This document shows, piece by piece, positions 26,958 through 35,965 of a DNA stretch of 64,000 nucleotides. The stretch comes from Arthrobacter sp. HY1533. Lineage in GTDB: Bacteria > Actinomycetota > Actinomycetes > Actinomycetales > Micrococcaceae. Location of the stretch: assembly GCF_027568515.1 (NCBI RefSeq), contig NZ_JANKZF010000001.1:434001-498000 (forward strand), given 5' to 3'. The notes below the pieces were generated by a model. That model searched no databases. It was not told the DNA's origin and was given only the letters and a program-made list of their open reading frames with translations. The position numbers were made by a program, and so were the translations under genes. Numbering within the stretch: the first letter of the stretch is position 1; the number at the start of each line of letters is the position of its first letter.

Positions 26958-28481
26958 GTGAGTGCAAAAGATAACGTCAGTTTCCACGTCGTCAGCGGCG
27001 AGCTGTCGAAAGTTTCCGCGGACGCCCTCGTGGTGGCCGTCAGCAAGGGCACGGACGGTCCGGCAATCCTGGACGCGCCGCTGGCCCCGGCAGCCCTCGC
27101 CTCGCTCAAGGCATCCCTTTCCGCCCTCGGCGTCACCGGTGCCGCCGACCAGGTGGTGCGCCTCCCCGGCCTGCCCGAAACCGGCGCCAAGACCCTGGTC
27201 CTGGCCGGTGTGGGTGCCGCAGCAAACGGCGCACCCAGCGATGAGGCACTGCGCCGTGCCGCAGGTGCCGCCGTGCGCCAGCTCGCAGGGCTCAAGCACG
27301 TGGTCTTTGCCTTCCCCACGACGGCGGTGGGCCAGGTTGCCGCCATCGCCGAAGGTGCCGCGCTGGGCGCCTACCAGTACGCCAGCCTGCACTCCTCCAC
27401 CAAGGGCAAGCTGGAGTCCGTGTCCAAGGTCACAATCCACTCAACCCTGGCCAAGGACCCCGAGCTCGCGGCCGCGCTGGAACGCGCCTCCGTGGTGGCC
27501 AAGGCCGTCAACGCCACCCGCACGCTCGTCAACGAGCCGCCGAGCCGCCTGTACCCCTCCACCTTTGCCGACGCCGCGAAGGAACTGGCCAAGGGCCTGC
27601 CCGTGAAGGTCACCATCCTGGACGAGAAGCGCCTGCTCAAGGACGGCTACGGCGGCATCATGGGCGTGGGCCAGGGCTCCGCCCGCCCGCCGCGCATGGT
27701 CAAGCTGGAATACAAATCCGAGCGCGCAGTGGCCACCCTGGCCTTCGTGGGCAAGGGCATCACCTTTGACTCGGGCGGAATCTCCATCAAGCCCGGCGCC
27801 GGCATGGTGACCATGAAATGCGACATGGCAGGTGCCGCTGCCGTCCTGAACGCCGTGCTGGCCGTGGCCGCACTGGGCCTGCCCGTGAACGTGACCGGCT
27901 GGCTGTGCATCGCCGAGAACATGCCCTCGGGCACCGCGATCCGCCCCTCCGACGTGCTGACCATCTTCGGCGGCAAGACCGTCGAGGTGCTCAACACCGA
28001 CGCCGAGGGCCGCCTGGTCATGGCCGACGGCCTGGTTGCCGCCTCGCAGGAATTCCCCGACGTGATCATCGACGTCGCCACCCTGACCGGCGCACAGATG
28101 GTGGCACTGGGCAACCGCACCGCGGGCGTCATGGGCGACGAAGGCGTCAGCGCAGCCCTGAAGGCCGCCGCCGACCGTGCCGGGGAGCTTGTCTGGCCCA
28201 TGCCGCTGCCGGAGGAACTGCGCGCCTCGCTGGACTCCCCCGTGGCAGACATGGCCAACATTGGCGAACGCATGGGCGGGATGATGACCGCAGCCGTGTT
28301 CCTGCAGGAATTCATTGGCAAGGGCAAGGACGGCAACGTGATCCCGTGGGCGCACCTGGACATTGCCGGACCGGCATTCAACGAGGGTTCCCCCTACGGC
28401 TACACCCCCAAGCAGGGCACCGGCATGTCGGTGCGCACGCTCGTGGCCTACGTGGAAGACGTTGTGGCCCGCAGCGCATAG
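26958..28481 (+). CDS. pepA: Leucyl (cytosol) aminopeptidase, M17 family
   Basis: 507 residues from GTG 26958, which follows GAGGA by 11 nt; an ATG at 26889 and a far longer open frame exist upstream but overlap the divergent gcvT. The C-terminal catalytic domain is complete: GKGITFDSGGISIKPG with the two-metal ligands, MKCDMAGAAAVL, and the family hallmark NTDAEGRLVMADGL. It is a cytoplasmic di-zinc exopeptidase that recycles peptides. Divergent from gcvT across about 105 bp. Confidence 0.93.
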   Translation: MSAKDNVSFHVVSGELSKVSADALVVAVSKGTDGPAILDAPLAPAALASLKASLSALGVTGAADQVVRLPGLPETGAKTLVLAGVGAAANGAPSDEALRRAAGAAVRQLAGLKHVVFAFPTTAVGQVAAIAEGAALGAYQYASLHSSTKGKLESVSKVTIHSTLAKDPELAAALERASVVAKAVNATRTLVNEPPSRLYPSTFADAAKELAKGLPVKVTILDEKRLLKDGYGGIMGVGQGSARPPRMVKLEYKSERAVATLAFVGKGITFDSGGISIKPGAGMVTMKCDMAGAAAVLNAVLAVAALGLPVNVTGWLCIAENMPSGTAIRPSDVLTIFGGKTVEVLNTDAEGRLVMADGLVAASQEFPDVIIDVATLTGAQMVALGNRTAGVMGDEGVSAALKAAADRAGELVWPMPLPEELRASLDSPVADMANIGERMGGMMTAAVFLQEFIGKGKDGNVIPWAHLDIAGPAFNEGSPYGYTPKQGTGMSVRTLVAYVEDVVARSA

Positions 28482-28617
28482 CCGCCAGCCCTGCATCACA
28501 CCGTCTGCAACGCCACAGTGAGTATGACCACATTCACCTTTACTGTGACAGCCCCACGGGTGTTGCATGGAACAACTGACGTAAGGTAAATGCTGAAAGT
28601 ATTTGTCTTTGACTAAG

Positions 28618-28656
28618 GAGTTGCGGGCCGCCGCCACACGGCCCGGCCCGCAACTC
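28618..28656 (+). other. 12 bp stem between pepA and lpdA
   Basis: GAGTTGCGGGCC (28618-28629) pairs with GGCCCGCAACTC (28645-28656), loop 15 nt. No T-run. It could be the pepA terminator or part of the lpdA leader, whose start is 64 nt away. Confidence 0.45.
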
Positions 28657-28719
28657 TCAACAATTGATGAGATGGCGCGCCGTATGGTGTGCGCCACCCG
28701 AACGCGAGGGAGCGTCTAA

Positions 28720-30102
28720 GTGGCCGAACAGGCAGCTGGGCAAGAATTCGATATTTTGGTTCTCGGCGGTGGCAGCGGCGGATACGCAACTGCCCTGCGC
28801 GCAGTCCAATTGGGCATGACCGTTGGTCTGGTGGAGAAGGGCAAGCTGGGCGGCACGTGCCTGCACAACGGCTGCATCCCCACCAAGGCGCTGCTGCACG
28901 CAGCAGAGGTCGCTGACCTCTCCCGCGAGGGCGCCTCGATCGGTGTGAACAGCCAGCTCAACAGCATCGACCTGGTGGGTGTGAACAAGTACAAGGACGG
29001 CATCATCGCCGGCAAGTACAAGGGCCTGCAGGGCCTCATCAAGGGCAAGGGCGTCACCGTCATCGAGGGTGAAGGCCGCCTGACCGCCGCCAACACCATC
29101 ACCGTGAACGGCGTGAACTACACGGGCAAGAACATTGTCCTGGCCACGGGCTCCTACTCCCGCAGCCTGCCCGGACTGGAAATCGGCGGCAAGGTCATCA
29201 CCTCCGACGAAGCCCTCTCCATGGAGACCCTGCCCAAGAGCGCCATCGTGCTCGGCGGCGGCGTCATCGGCGTCGAATTTGCTTCCGTCTGGAAGTCCTT
29301 CGGCGTTGACGTGACCATCATCGAAGGCATGGCCTCACTGGTCCCCAACGAAGATGCCTCGATCATCAAGGTCCTGGAGCGGACCTTCCGCAAGCGCGGC
29401 ATCAAGTTCAACACCGGCACCTTCTTCCAGGGCGTGGAGCAGAACGCCGACGGCGTCAAGGCCACCCTGGTTGACGGCAAGACCTTCGAAGCCGACATCA
29501 TGCTCGTGGCAGTGGGCCGTGGCCCGTCCACCGCAGGCATGGGCTTCGAGGAAGCCGGCGTCACCATTGACCGCGGCTTCGTCATCACCAACGATCGCCT
29601 GCACACCGGCGTCGGCAACGTCTACGCAGTGGGCGACATCGTCCCCGGCGTGCAGCTGGCCCACCGCGGCTTCCAGCAGGGCATCTTCGTCGCCGAGGAA
29701 ATCGCCGGCATGAACCCGGTCATCGTTGAGGACATCAACATCCCCAAGGTCACCTTCTGCGACCCGGAGATTGCCTCCGTTGGCTTGAACGAGAAGCAGG
29801 CCAAGGAAAAGTTCGGCGACGACAACGTTGAATCCACCGAGTACAACCTGGCCGGCAACGGCAAGAGCGCCATCCTGGGCACCGGCGGCATCATCAAGTT
29901 CGTCCGCGAAAAGGACGGCCCCGTGGTTGGCGTGCACATGATCGGCAGCCACATTGGTGAGCAGATCGGTGAAGCCCAGCTCATTGTGAACTGGGAAGCC
30001 TACCCCGAGGACATTGCCGGCCTCATCCACGCACACCCCACGCAGAACGAAGCACTCGGCGAGGCCGCCATGGCCCTGGCCGGACGCCCGCTCCACGGCT
30101 AG
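28720..30102 (+). CDS. lpdA: Dihydrolipoyl dehydrogenase (E3)
   Basis: 460 residues; GTG start after GAGGGAG. FAD-binding LGGGSGGYATALRA at about 14, redox disulphide GGTCLHNGCIP at about 42-52, NAD-binding LGGGVIGVEFASVW at about 178, and the C-terminal active-site HAHPTQNE at about 435. The enzyme reoxidises the dihydrolipoyl groups of 2-oxoacid dehydrogenases and GcvH with NAD+. It lies 142 nt upstream of sucB and on the same strand, so the two probably form an E3-E2 pair; the E1 gene is not in the window. Confidence 0.95.
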   Translation: MAEQAAGQEFDILVLGGGSGGYATALRAVQLGMTVGLVEKGKLGGTCLHNGCIPTKALLHAAEVADLSREGASIGVNSQLNSIDLVGVNKYKDGIIAGKYKGLQGLIKGKGVTVIEGEGRLTAANTITVNGVNYTGKNIVLATGSYSRSLPGLEIGGKVITSDEALSMETLPKSAIVLGGGVIGVEFASVWKSFGVDVTIIEGMASLVPNEDASIIKVLERTFRKRGIKFNTGTFFQGVEQNADGVKATLVDGKTFEADIMLVAVGRGPSTAGMGFEEAGVTIDRGFVITNDRLHTGVGNVYAVGDIVPGVQLAHRGFQQGIFVAEEIAGMNPVIVEDINIPKVTFCDPEIASVGLNEKQAKEKFGDDNVESTEYNLAGNGKSAILGTGGIIKFVREKDGPVVGVHMIGSHIGEQIGEAQLIVNWEAYPEDIAGLIHAHPTQNEALGEAAMALAGRPLHG

Positions 30103-30114
30103 CGGCCAAAAACA

Positions 30115-30142
30115 GTGCACCCGGCGTCCGCGCCGGTTGCAC
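30115..30142 (+). terminator. Hairpin after lpdA
   Basis: A 12 bp stem with one mismatch (30115-30126 with 30131-30142) around a TCCG loop, directly after the lpdA stop. It lacks a T-run, so readthrough into sucB is likely. Confidence 0.4.
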
Positions 30143-30244
30143 TAAGCTACACAACAACCTCAAATTTCAAGAATTTCCCGGGTTTTGCAGTTTATCGAGC
30201 GATCCCGGACAAATGCAGCACACAAGAAGGAGAACGGGGACGAA

Positions 30245-31918
30245 ATGTCTGAATCCGTGAACTTGCCCGCCTTGGGTGAAAGCGTCACCGAAGGTACCGT
30301 CACGCGATGGCTGAAGCAGGTCGGGGAGCGCGTTGAAGTAGACGAGCCCCTGCTGGAAGTTTCCACCGACAAGGTTGACACCGAAATCCCGTCACCCTTC
30401 GCCGGCATCCTCGAGGAAATCCTCGTGCCCGAAGACGAAACCGCTGAAGTTGGCGCCACCTTGGCCCGCATCGGCACGGGCGCAGCCGCACCGGTGGCTG
30501 AAGCACCGGCAGCACCGGTTGAGGCACCTGCCGCACCGGCAGCCGAGCCTGTTGCAGCCCCGGCCGCCGCAGCCGCCCCCGCCGGCGACGCACACGAGCT
30601 GGTTCTGCCGGCCCTGGGCGAGTCTGTCACCGAAGGCACCGTCACCCGCTGGCTCAAGGCCGTTGGCGACACCATTGAAATCGACGAGCCGCTGCTCGAG
30701 GTCTCCACCGACAAGGTCGACACCGAGATCCCCTCCCCCGTGGCCGGCGTGCTGCTGGAGATCCGGGTTCCCGAGGACGAGACCGCCGAGGTTGGCGGAG
30801 TGCTGGCACTCATCGGTGCAGCAGGCGCAGCGGCCCCGGCCGCTCCCGCACCGGTTGCCGCTCCGGCTCCCGTTGCAGCCCCGGCCCCGGTTGCCGCTCC
30901 GGCCCCCGTAGCCGCACCCGCCCCGGTTGCAGCCCCGGCTGCACCTGTTGCTGCTCCCGCAGCGCCCGCAGCTGCACCCGCAGCCGGCGCCGAGTCCAAC
31001 TACGTGACCCCGTTGGTGCGCAAGCTTGCCAACCAGCACGGCGTTGACATCACCACCGTCACCGGCACCGGTGTTGGCGGACGCATCCGCAAGCAGGATG
31101 TTGTCGCAGCAGCAGAGGCCGCCAAGGCCGCTGCCGCCCCGGCTCCCGCCGCAGCCCCGGCCGCGAAGGCCGCCCCCGCCGTCGTGCCGTCCTCATTGCG
31201 CGGCACCACCGTCAAGGCTCCCCGCATCCGCCAGGTCATCGCCCGCCGCATGCGCGAGTCGCTGGACGCCTCCACGCAGCTCACGCAGGTGCACGAGATC
31301 GACATGACGCGCATCGTCAAGCTGCGCAACTCGGCCAAGAACCAGTTCGCTGCCACCAACGGCACCAAGCTGACGTTCCTGCCGTTCATTGCCAAGGCTG
31401 TGACCGAGGCGCTCAAGCAGCACCCGGCCGTCAACGGTGAATACAACGAGGAAACTCAGCAGATCACCTACCACAACGCCGAGCACCTGGCGATTGCCGT
31501 GGACACCGACAAGGGCCTGCTGGTTCCTGTCATCTCCAACGCGGGCGACTTGAACCTGGCCGGCCTGGCCGGCAAGATCGCCGATGTTGCCTCACGCACC
31601 CGCAGCGGCAAGATCGGTCCGGACGAGCTCTCCGGCGGCACATTCTCCATCACGAACATCGGCTCCGTTGGCGCCCTGTTCGACACCCCCATCATCAACC
31701 AGCCCAACGTTGCCATCCTGGGCACCGGCGCGATCGTCAAGCGCGCAGTGGTTGTTGCCGACGCAGACGGCGATGACACCATCGCCATCCGCCACATGAT
31801 GTACCTGTGCCTGACGTACGACCACCGCCTGGTGGACGGCGCGGACGCCGGCCGCTTCCTGCAGACCTTGAAGGCCCGCCTGGAAGATGGCGCGTTCGAG
31901 GCTGATTTGGGCCTGTAA
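30245..31918 (+). CDS. sucB: 2-oxoglutarate dehydrogenase E2, dihydrolipoyllysine succinyltransferase
   Basis: 557 residues; ATG after an AAGGAG site. Two lipoyl domains (about 1-78 and 117-195) each carry the lipoylation motif [12 protein letters not shown]. An Ala/Pro linker with tandem APAPVA units (about 200-255) follows. The peripheral subunit-binding domain is at about 258-295 ([15 protein letters not shown]...[11 protein letters not shown]). The acyltransferase domain ends with the catalytic [18 protein letters not shown] SucB role is inferred from the 2-lipoyl actinobacterial layout; branched-chain or pyruvate E2 cannot be excluded. lipB and lipA, which supply lipoate, lie 3 kb away. 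Confidence 0.88.
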   Translation: MSESVNLPALGESVTEGTVTRWLKQVGERVEVDEPLLEVSTDKVDTEIPSPFAGILEEILVPEDETAEVGATLARIGTGAAAPVAEAPAAPVEAPAAPAAEPVAAPAAAAAPAGDAHELVLPALGESVTEGTVTRWLKAVGDTIEIDEPLLEVSTDKVDTEIPSPVAGVLLEIRVPEDETAEVGGVLALIGAAGAAAPAAPAPVAAPAPVAAPAPVAAPAPVAAPAPVAAPAAPVAAPAAPAAAPAAGAESNYVTPLVRKLANQHGVDITTVTGTGVGGRIRKQDVVAAAEAAKAAAAPAPAAAPAAKAAPAVVPSSLRGTTVKAPRIRQVIARRMRESLDASTQLTQVHEIDMTRIVKLRNSAKNQFAATNGTKLTFLPFIAKAVTEALKQHPAVNGEYNEETQQITYHNAEHLAIAVDTDKGLLVPVISNAGDLNLAGLAGKIADVASRTRSGKIGPDELSGGTFSITNIGSVGALFDTPIINQPNVAILGTGAIVKRAVVVADADGDDTIAIRHMMYLCLTYDHRLVDGADAGRFLQTLKARLEDGAFEADLGL

Positions 31919-31929
31919 GGCCCTGAAGC

Positions 31930-31977
31930 ACGACGGCGGCCGGTGACTTGAGCAATCAAGTCACCGGCCGCCGTCGT
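31930..31977 (+). terminator. Very long hairpin terminator after sucB
   Basis: A perfect 22 bp stem (31930-31951 with 31956-31977) closes a GCAA tetraloop, 11 nt past the stop codon. The trailing T content is low, but stem strength makes termination likely. Confidence 0.85.
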
Positions 31978-32069
31978 TGTGTCAGCTGTTGTTGCACCCA
32001 GTTGTCATGTTTGCCACATAAGGCGGGCCTTGATAGACACTGTGTCAGCAAGTTGCATAAGCTGGAGGC

Positions 32070-32423
32070 ATGGACTTCCTACACTCATTGCTCGTGTTCT
32101 TGCACATCCTCGGCGCAGCCGCGATCGTCGGCGGCTGGCTCGCCGCCTTCAAGACGCCCACCGTCACCAAATGGCAGTGGATTGGTGCGCTGACCCAGCT
32201 CATCACCGGTCTGCTGCTGGTTGGCCTGGCCCAGATGGGTGATGGCGACGGCCCCAACAACGCCAAGGTTGCCGTGAAGCTCCTCATCGCCCTCGTGGTG
32301 GTTGTGGCAGCGTTCATTGGCCGCCGCAAGGCCAAGAACAACGAAGACGTTTCCAAGGGCCTGGCCCACGCCGTGGGCGGCATGGCCTTCATCAACGTCG
32401 CCGTGGCCGTTTTCTGGCAGTAA
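32070..32423 (+). CDS. Small integral membrane protein, unknown function
   Basis: 117 residues with about four hydrophobic segments (residues 5-27, 33-53, 65-83, 97-115) and short polar loops. The fold resembles small four-helix membrane proteins such as the CopD/DUF2269-like group, but I do not recognise a defined family. A leading LHSLLVFLHILGAAAIVGGW segment puts a His in the first helix, which is common in haem or copper membrane proteins; that is only a hint. TAAGCT at 32058-32063 lies exactly 6 nt before ATG; a GGAGG also fills the gap. Confidence 0.8.
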   Translation: MDFLHSLLVFLHILGAAAIVGGWLAAFKTPTVTKWQWIGALTQLITGLLLVGLAQMGDGDGPNNAKVAVKLLIALVVVVAAFIGRRKAKNNEDVSKGLAHAVGGMAFINVAVAVFWQ

Positions 32424-32439
32424 CAGCGCCGAAGCACAC

Positions 32440-32501
32440 AACCGCACCTTTCCCGCTTATCGGGGGTATATATCCCCCGGTCAAGCGCCAAAGGTGCGGT
32501 T
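32440..32501. terminator. Nested bidirectional terminator between convergent genes
   Basis: Outer 12 bp stem AACCGCACCTTT (32440-32451) with its complement (32490-32501), enclosing a second hairpin CGGGGG...CCCCCG (32461-32466 with 32474-32479). T-rich tails lie on both sides, which suits a two-way terminator for the membrane-protein and VOC genes. Confidence 0.75.
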
Positions 32502-32514
32502 TTGGCGTTAAGGC

Positions 32515-32862
32515 TTAACTGTGGCCGGGCGCAATGCAGAATTCATTGCCGTCGGGGTCGGCAAGCACCACCCAGTTGAAGCTGCCAATGGCGTGCTCGG
32601 CAACGCGGGAGGCCCCGAGGCCCAGGGCACGTTCCACCTCGAGGGCGACGTCGTCGGCCGCAAAGTCCAGGTGCAGCCGCCGCGTCCCCTCGGTGGGGCT
32701 CCCAACCTCCTGGAGGGCGATCCGCGGCGCACCCGGCAGCGCCTTGAGCCAGGTGAAGCCCTCGGCACTGCTTTCCACTTCCGTGCCCAGGAACGCTGTC
32801 CAGAACTCTGCCAGCGGCGCAGGGGCCTGTGTGTTGATGACAATGGTTGCAAGCTTGATCAT
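32515..32862 (-). CDS. VOC (glyoxalase/bleomycin-resistance fold) family protein
   Basis: 115 residues from ATG 32862, a compact double beta-alpha-beta-beta-beta fold. ATIVINTQAPAPLAEFWTAFLG is the typical first motif, and FNWVVLADPDGNEFCIA near the end carries the usual DPDGN and the Glu metal ligand. Substrate unknown; many such proteins bind metals or antibiotics. TACACT at 32869-32874 lies exactly 6 nt upstream of ATG on the minus strand, so the longer upstream frame is probably not used. Confidence 0.85.
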   Translation of the reverse strand: MIKLATIVINTQAPAPLAEFWTAFLGTEVESSAEGFTWLKALPGAPRIALQEVGSPTEGTRRLHLDFAADDVALEVERALGLGASRVAEHAIGSFNWVVLADPDGNEFCIAPGHS

Positions 32863-32974
32863 GAGGCCAGTGTAATGGTGCCGCACACAAGGGCCCCAGG
32901 GCATAAGGTGGAGAGGCAAGCCCGGATGAAGAGGTCCGGGCCCATGGATTTTGCACCAATCTCAAGGAGTCATC

Positions 32975-33403
32975 ATGGCAACAGTACGCAACGCCCACAC
33001 CGCCTGGGTCGGAGACCTTCCCACCGGAGCCGGCCAGGTCACCCTGGACAGCTCAGGCCTGGGCACCTTTGACGTCACCTGGAAGGCCCGCTCCGAAGCG
33101 GCCGAAGGAAAGACCAGCCCCGAAGAGCTCATCGCAGCAGCACACTCATCCTGCTTCGCCATGGCCTTCTCCAACGAGCTCTCCACAGCCGGCCACGCAG
33201 CCGAATACGTGAACACCAGCGCTGCTGTCACGTTCGTGCCCGGCACCGGCATCACCACCAGCCACCTGACGCTGGCCGCCAAGATCCCCGGCATCAGCCA
33301 GGAAGAGTTCGACACCATCGCCAACGGCGCCAAGGCCGGCTGCCCCGTCTCGGCCGCACTGGGCGGCGTCGAGATCACGCTCGAGGCAACCCTGGAGGCA
33401 TAA
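32975..33403 (+). CDS. osmC: OsmC family peroxiredoxin-like protein
   Basis: 142 residues; ATG after AAGGAG. OsmC/Ohr proteins reduce organic hydroperoxides using a reactive cysteine pair. Both are visible: AAHSSCFAMAFS (about residue 56) and KAGCPVSAAL (about residue 122). SPEELIAAAHSSC is a conserved OsmC signature, favouring the OsmC subgroup over Ohr. Monocistronic, with its own terminator. Confidence 0.9.
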   Translation: MATVRNAHTAWVGDLPTGAGQVTLDSSGLGTFDVTWKARSEAAEGKTSPEELIAAAHSSCFAMAFSNELSTAGHAAEYVNTSAAVTFVPGTGITTSHLTLAAKIPGISQEEFDTIANGAKAGCPVSAALGGVEITLEATLEA

Positions 33404-33424
33404 CTCCACGGCGTTTCAACAACT

Positions 33425-33458
33425 GGCGGCAGCTGCCTTCGCGGCTGCCGCCTTTTTT
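33425..33458 (+). terminator. Rho-independent terminator after osmC
   Basis: Stem GGCGGCAGC (33425-33433) with GCTGCCGCC (33444-33452) followed by TTTTTT. A textbook terminator for the plus strand. Confidence 0.9.
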
Positions 33459-33471
33459 GTGCCCGGCCAAC

Positions 33472-35136
33472 TCACCCCGCCGGCGCCCGGACTTCCCTGA
33501 CCAGCCACCTCCCGTCCACGCGGAGAAGGACAATGGCCAGTTCCTGCAGCTGCCCCTGCGCTGTGCGGTGGACAAGGTTGCCGGCAGCGTCCTGCTCGGC
33601 AAAGGGGCCCGTGGCCACGGTGGCCAGCACGGTGGCCGTGTCCGCCGAATCTGCCTCCGGCGCTGTTCGCGCCTTGGAAATGCTGCTCTCAAATCCCGTC
33701 AGGGTGTGTCCGTTCTCCAGAAGTCTCCGCAGGATCGCACTGTCCGCGGCAGCGGCCGGCGACCCCTGTGCGTTGACGTGCGCCAGCAGCCCCGCGTCGG
33801 TGGTGGCCAGGGCGTAGCTGCGCGTCCAGGCCAATGCCGCCAACGCAGCGACCGGGTCCTCATCCGCAAGCCCCGACTGGATCGCGGGCGGCAGGGCCCG
33901 CGCCCACGCCATGTCCTCCCCGCCCGGGCTGGCGGCCGGGGAAGGCGCCCGCTGTTGCACACCCCCGGCGCGCAACAGGCCCCAGCCGCCCGTCAGCGAA
34001 GCAAGCAGCACGGCCGCGGACATTGCCGCGAGGGCGGCGATGGCCGCCGTGGCCGCCCAACGCCGTGCGCCTCGCGTTCGCGGTGCACGGCGCCCGCCGC
34101 CGTCCCACATCCCGGCGAGCCGCCTGGGCCTGCGCCCGCGAATCCGGGGCGGGAGCACCCGCCTGCAGAGGCCAACCACGGCCCGGACGGGACCGGCAAG
34201 CTTCAGCCGCCCTGCACTTCGGCGCTTCCCCGCCCCACGGCCGCGGATCCGCACATCCCTGCGGGTGGGCAGCTCGGGAAGCACGCTCGGGTGGACTGCG
34301 TTGCCGAGCACCACCGCCTCGGCCCGGGCACTGCGGAAGACGGCTTGGGCAAACGCCGCCGCCGTCGGCCGGTGGGCAGGGTTCTCGTCGAGTCCGGCCT
34401 CGAGTGCCGCCACGAGCTCTGGTGGGACCTCCGGCACGAGTGCCACGAGCGGTGTCCGTTCCCGCGTGGGCGGGGCCGGGCGGCCCGTGAGCGCAAACCA
34501 GCCCACAGATGCCAGGGCGTAGACGTCCGCGGCCCCGTCACGCCCGGTGTCGCCCGGGCAGTGGTATCCGGGGGTGCCGGCCGGCGGCCCGGCGGCCTGG
34601 CCCAGCAGGCGGCCAAATCCGAAGTCGGCCAGCAGGGGCTTCCCGGCGGCCGTGAGCAGGACATTTCCGGGCGAGACGTCCCCGTGCACGGCGCCCCGCC
34701 CGTGCAGGAACGCCAGGACCTGTCCCATGGGCGTCAGCACCGTGACGGCCTCCCCCACAGTCAGCGGCCCGCGGGCCTGGACAATCTGGTGCAGGGAGCC
34801 GCCCTCGGCGAAGTCCATCAGGAGCACCGGGGCGCCGCCAGCATCCCGGGCCAGGCGCTGGGCCTGGACCAGGTGCTCGTGCCGGAACTGCGCCAGGACC
34901 CGCCACTCATGTGTGATCCGGCTTTCATTGTGACGCGCTGCCCCGTCATCGCACAGCTCCGTTTCGCCGTCCCCGGCGACCGGCCCGAGGAATTTTGCGG
35001 CCAGCGGCGCGGAGCCGTCGCGCGGGGCCACGAGCCAGACATGGCCCTGAGATCCACGGCCCAGGCTCCGCACCGGGTCAAAGTCGGGGATGTCCGGAGC
35101 GGCCCCGTCCCGGCCCGCCAGGGGAAAAGTATCCAT
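33472..35136 (-). CDS. Membrane-anchored Ser/Thr protein kinase, HRD variant
   Basis: 554 residues. The N-terminal kinase domain (about 18-270) has a glycine loop LGRGSQGHVWLV, a lysine in PLAAKFLGP, catalytic loop HGDVSPGNVLL (HGD instead of HRD; Asp and Asn retained) and ADFGFGRLL. The activation end GTPGYHCPGD replaces the usual APE. A basic juxtamembrane stretch and one membrane helix (about 350-370, ATAAIAALAAMSAAVLLASL) follow, then an extracytoplasmic tail of about 180 residues with no PASTA repeats. It should be an active non-RD kinase, though substrates and signal are unknown. Confidence 0.85.
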   Translation of the reverse strand: MDTFPLAGRDGAAPDIPDFDPVRSLGRGSQGHVWLVAPRDGSAPLAAKFLGPVAGDGETELCDDGAARHNESRITHEWRVLAQFRHEHLVQAQRLARDAGGAPVLLMDFAEGGSLHQIVQARGPLTVGEAVTVLTPMGQVLAFLHGRGAVHGDVSPGNVLLTAAGKPLLADFGFGRLLGQAAGPPAGTPGYHCPGDTGRDGAADVYALASVGWFALTGRPAPPTRERTPLVALVPEVPPELVAALEAGLDENPAHRPTAAAFAQAVFRSARAEAVVLGNAVHPSVLPELPTRRDVRIRGRGAGKRRSAGRLKLAGPVRAVVGLCRRVLPPRIRGRRPRRLAGMWDGGGRRAPRTRGARRWAATAAIAALAAMSAAVLLASLTGGWGLLRAGGVQQRAPSPAASPGGEDMAWARALPPAIQSGLADEDPVAALAALAWTRSYALATTDAGLLAHVNAQGSPAAAADSAILRRLLENGHTLTGFESSISKARTAPEADSADTATVLATVATGPFAEQDAAGNLVHRTAQGQLQELAIVLLRVDGRWLVREVRAPAG

Positions 35137-35248
35137 GTACCAGTAGTAGTCCGGTTTCGCCTTTTGTGCTTGAAGTTGTCCACAGGCTATGTGTCGGGCC
35201 GGTTTTTCTGATTTAGGCGAAGTTCCTTCGTCCTCTAAAGTGTCCGGT

Positions 35249-35965
35249 ATGAGTGTTCAGTTCACCGAAGTAGGATTTTCCCCGAATTTCATCGACTACA
35301 ACGGCGCATGGGACCAGCAGAAGGCAATCCACGACGCCGTGGTTGCCGGCAGCTCGCCCAATACAGCAATGTTGCTGGAACATGCGGCCGTCTACACCGC
35401 CGGCAAACGCACGGAAGACCACGAACGGCCTTTCGACGGAACTCCCGTGGTCAACGTTGACCGCGGGGGCAAGTTGACGTGGCACGGTCCCGGCCAGCTG
35501 GTCATGTACCCGATCGTCAAGCTCGCCGATGCCCACAGCATCCGGGCCTACGTCCACGCCCTGGAAGACATCATCATCGAGGTCCTGGCCCATTTTGGGG
35601 TCGACGGCGTACGTGTGGACCGGCGTGCCGGCATCTGGCTCACCGCGGATGAGAAGGGCGGGGACCGCAAGATCGCCGCCATTGGCATCCGCGTCCACGA
35701 CGGCGTGACCATGCACGGCATTGCCATCAACGCCAACAACAGCCTGGCCCCCTACGCCCAGATCATCGCCTGCGGGATCCAGGACGCCGGCACCACAACC
35801 CTGGCGGCCGAGACTGGCCGCGACATCACCGCAGCCGAACTCGTCCCGGTGCTCAAGGAAGCCACGGCCAGGCTGCTGGCTCCCCTCATCACCGACCCGC
35901 AGGCCGTGCAGGCCGCAACCGCCGAATCCGCAGACGCGGCCCGGACTGAAGGAGCAATGCTGTGA
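35249..35965 (+). CDS. lipB: Octanoyltransferase (lipoate biosynthesis)
   Basis: 238 residues. Moves octanoyl from acyl-carrier protein to the lipoyl domains of E2 and Gcv[17 protein letters not shown] (about residues 71-86), DRRAGIWL, the catalytic Lys region KIAAIGIRV and the catalytic Cys in IIACGI are present and in order. The ATG at 35249 is chosen: TAAAGT at 35236-35241 lies 7 nt upstream and the longer frame has no ribosome site. Its stop overlaps the lipA start, so the two are translationally coupled. Confidence 0.94.
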   Translation: MSVQFTEVGFSPNFIDYNGAWDQQKAIHDAVVAGSSPNTAMLLEHAAVYTAGKRTEDHERPFDGTPVVNVDRGGKLTWHGPGQLVMYPIVKLADAHSIRAYVHALEDIIIEVLAHFGVDGVRVDRRAGIWLTADEKGGDRKIAAIGIRVHDGVTMHGIAINANNSLAPYAQIIACGIQDAGTTTLAAETGRDITAAELVPVLKEATARLLAPLITDPQAVQAATAESADAARTEGAML

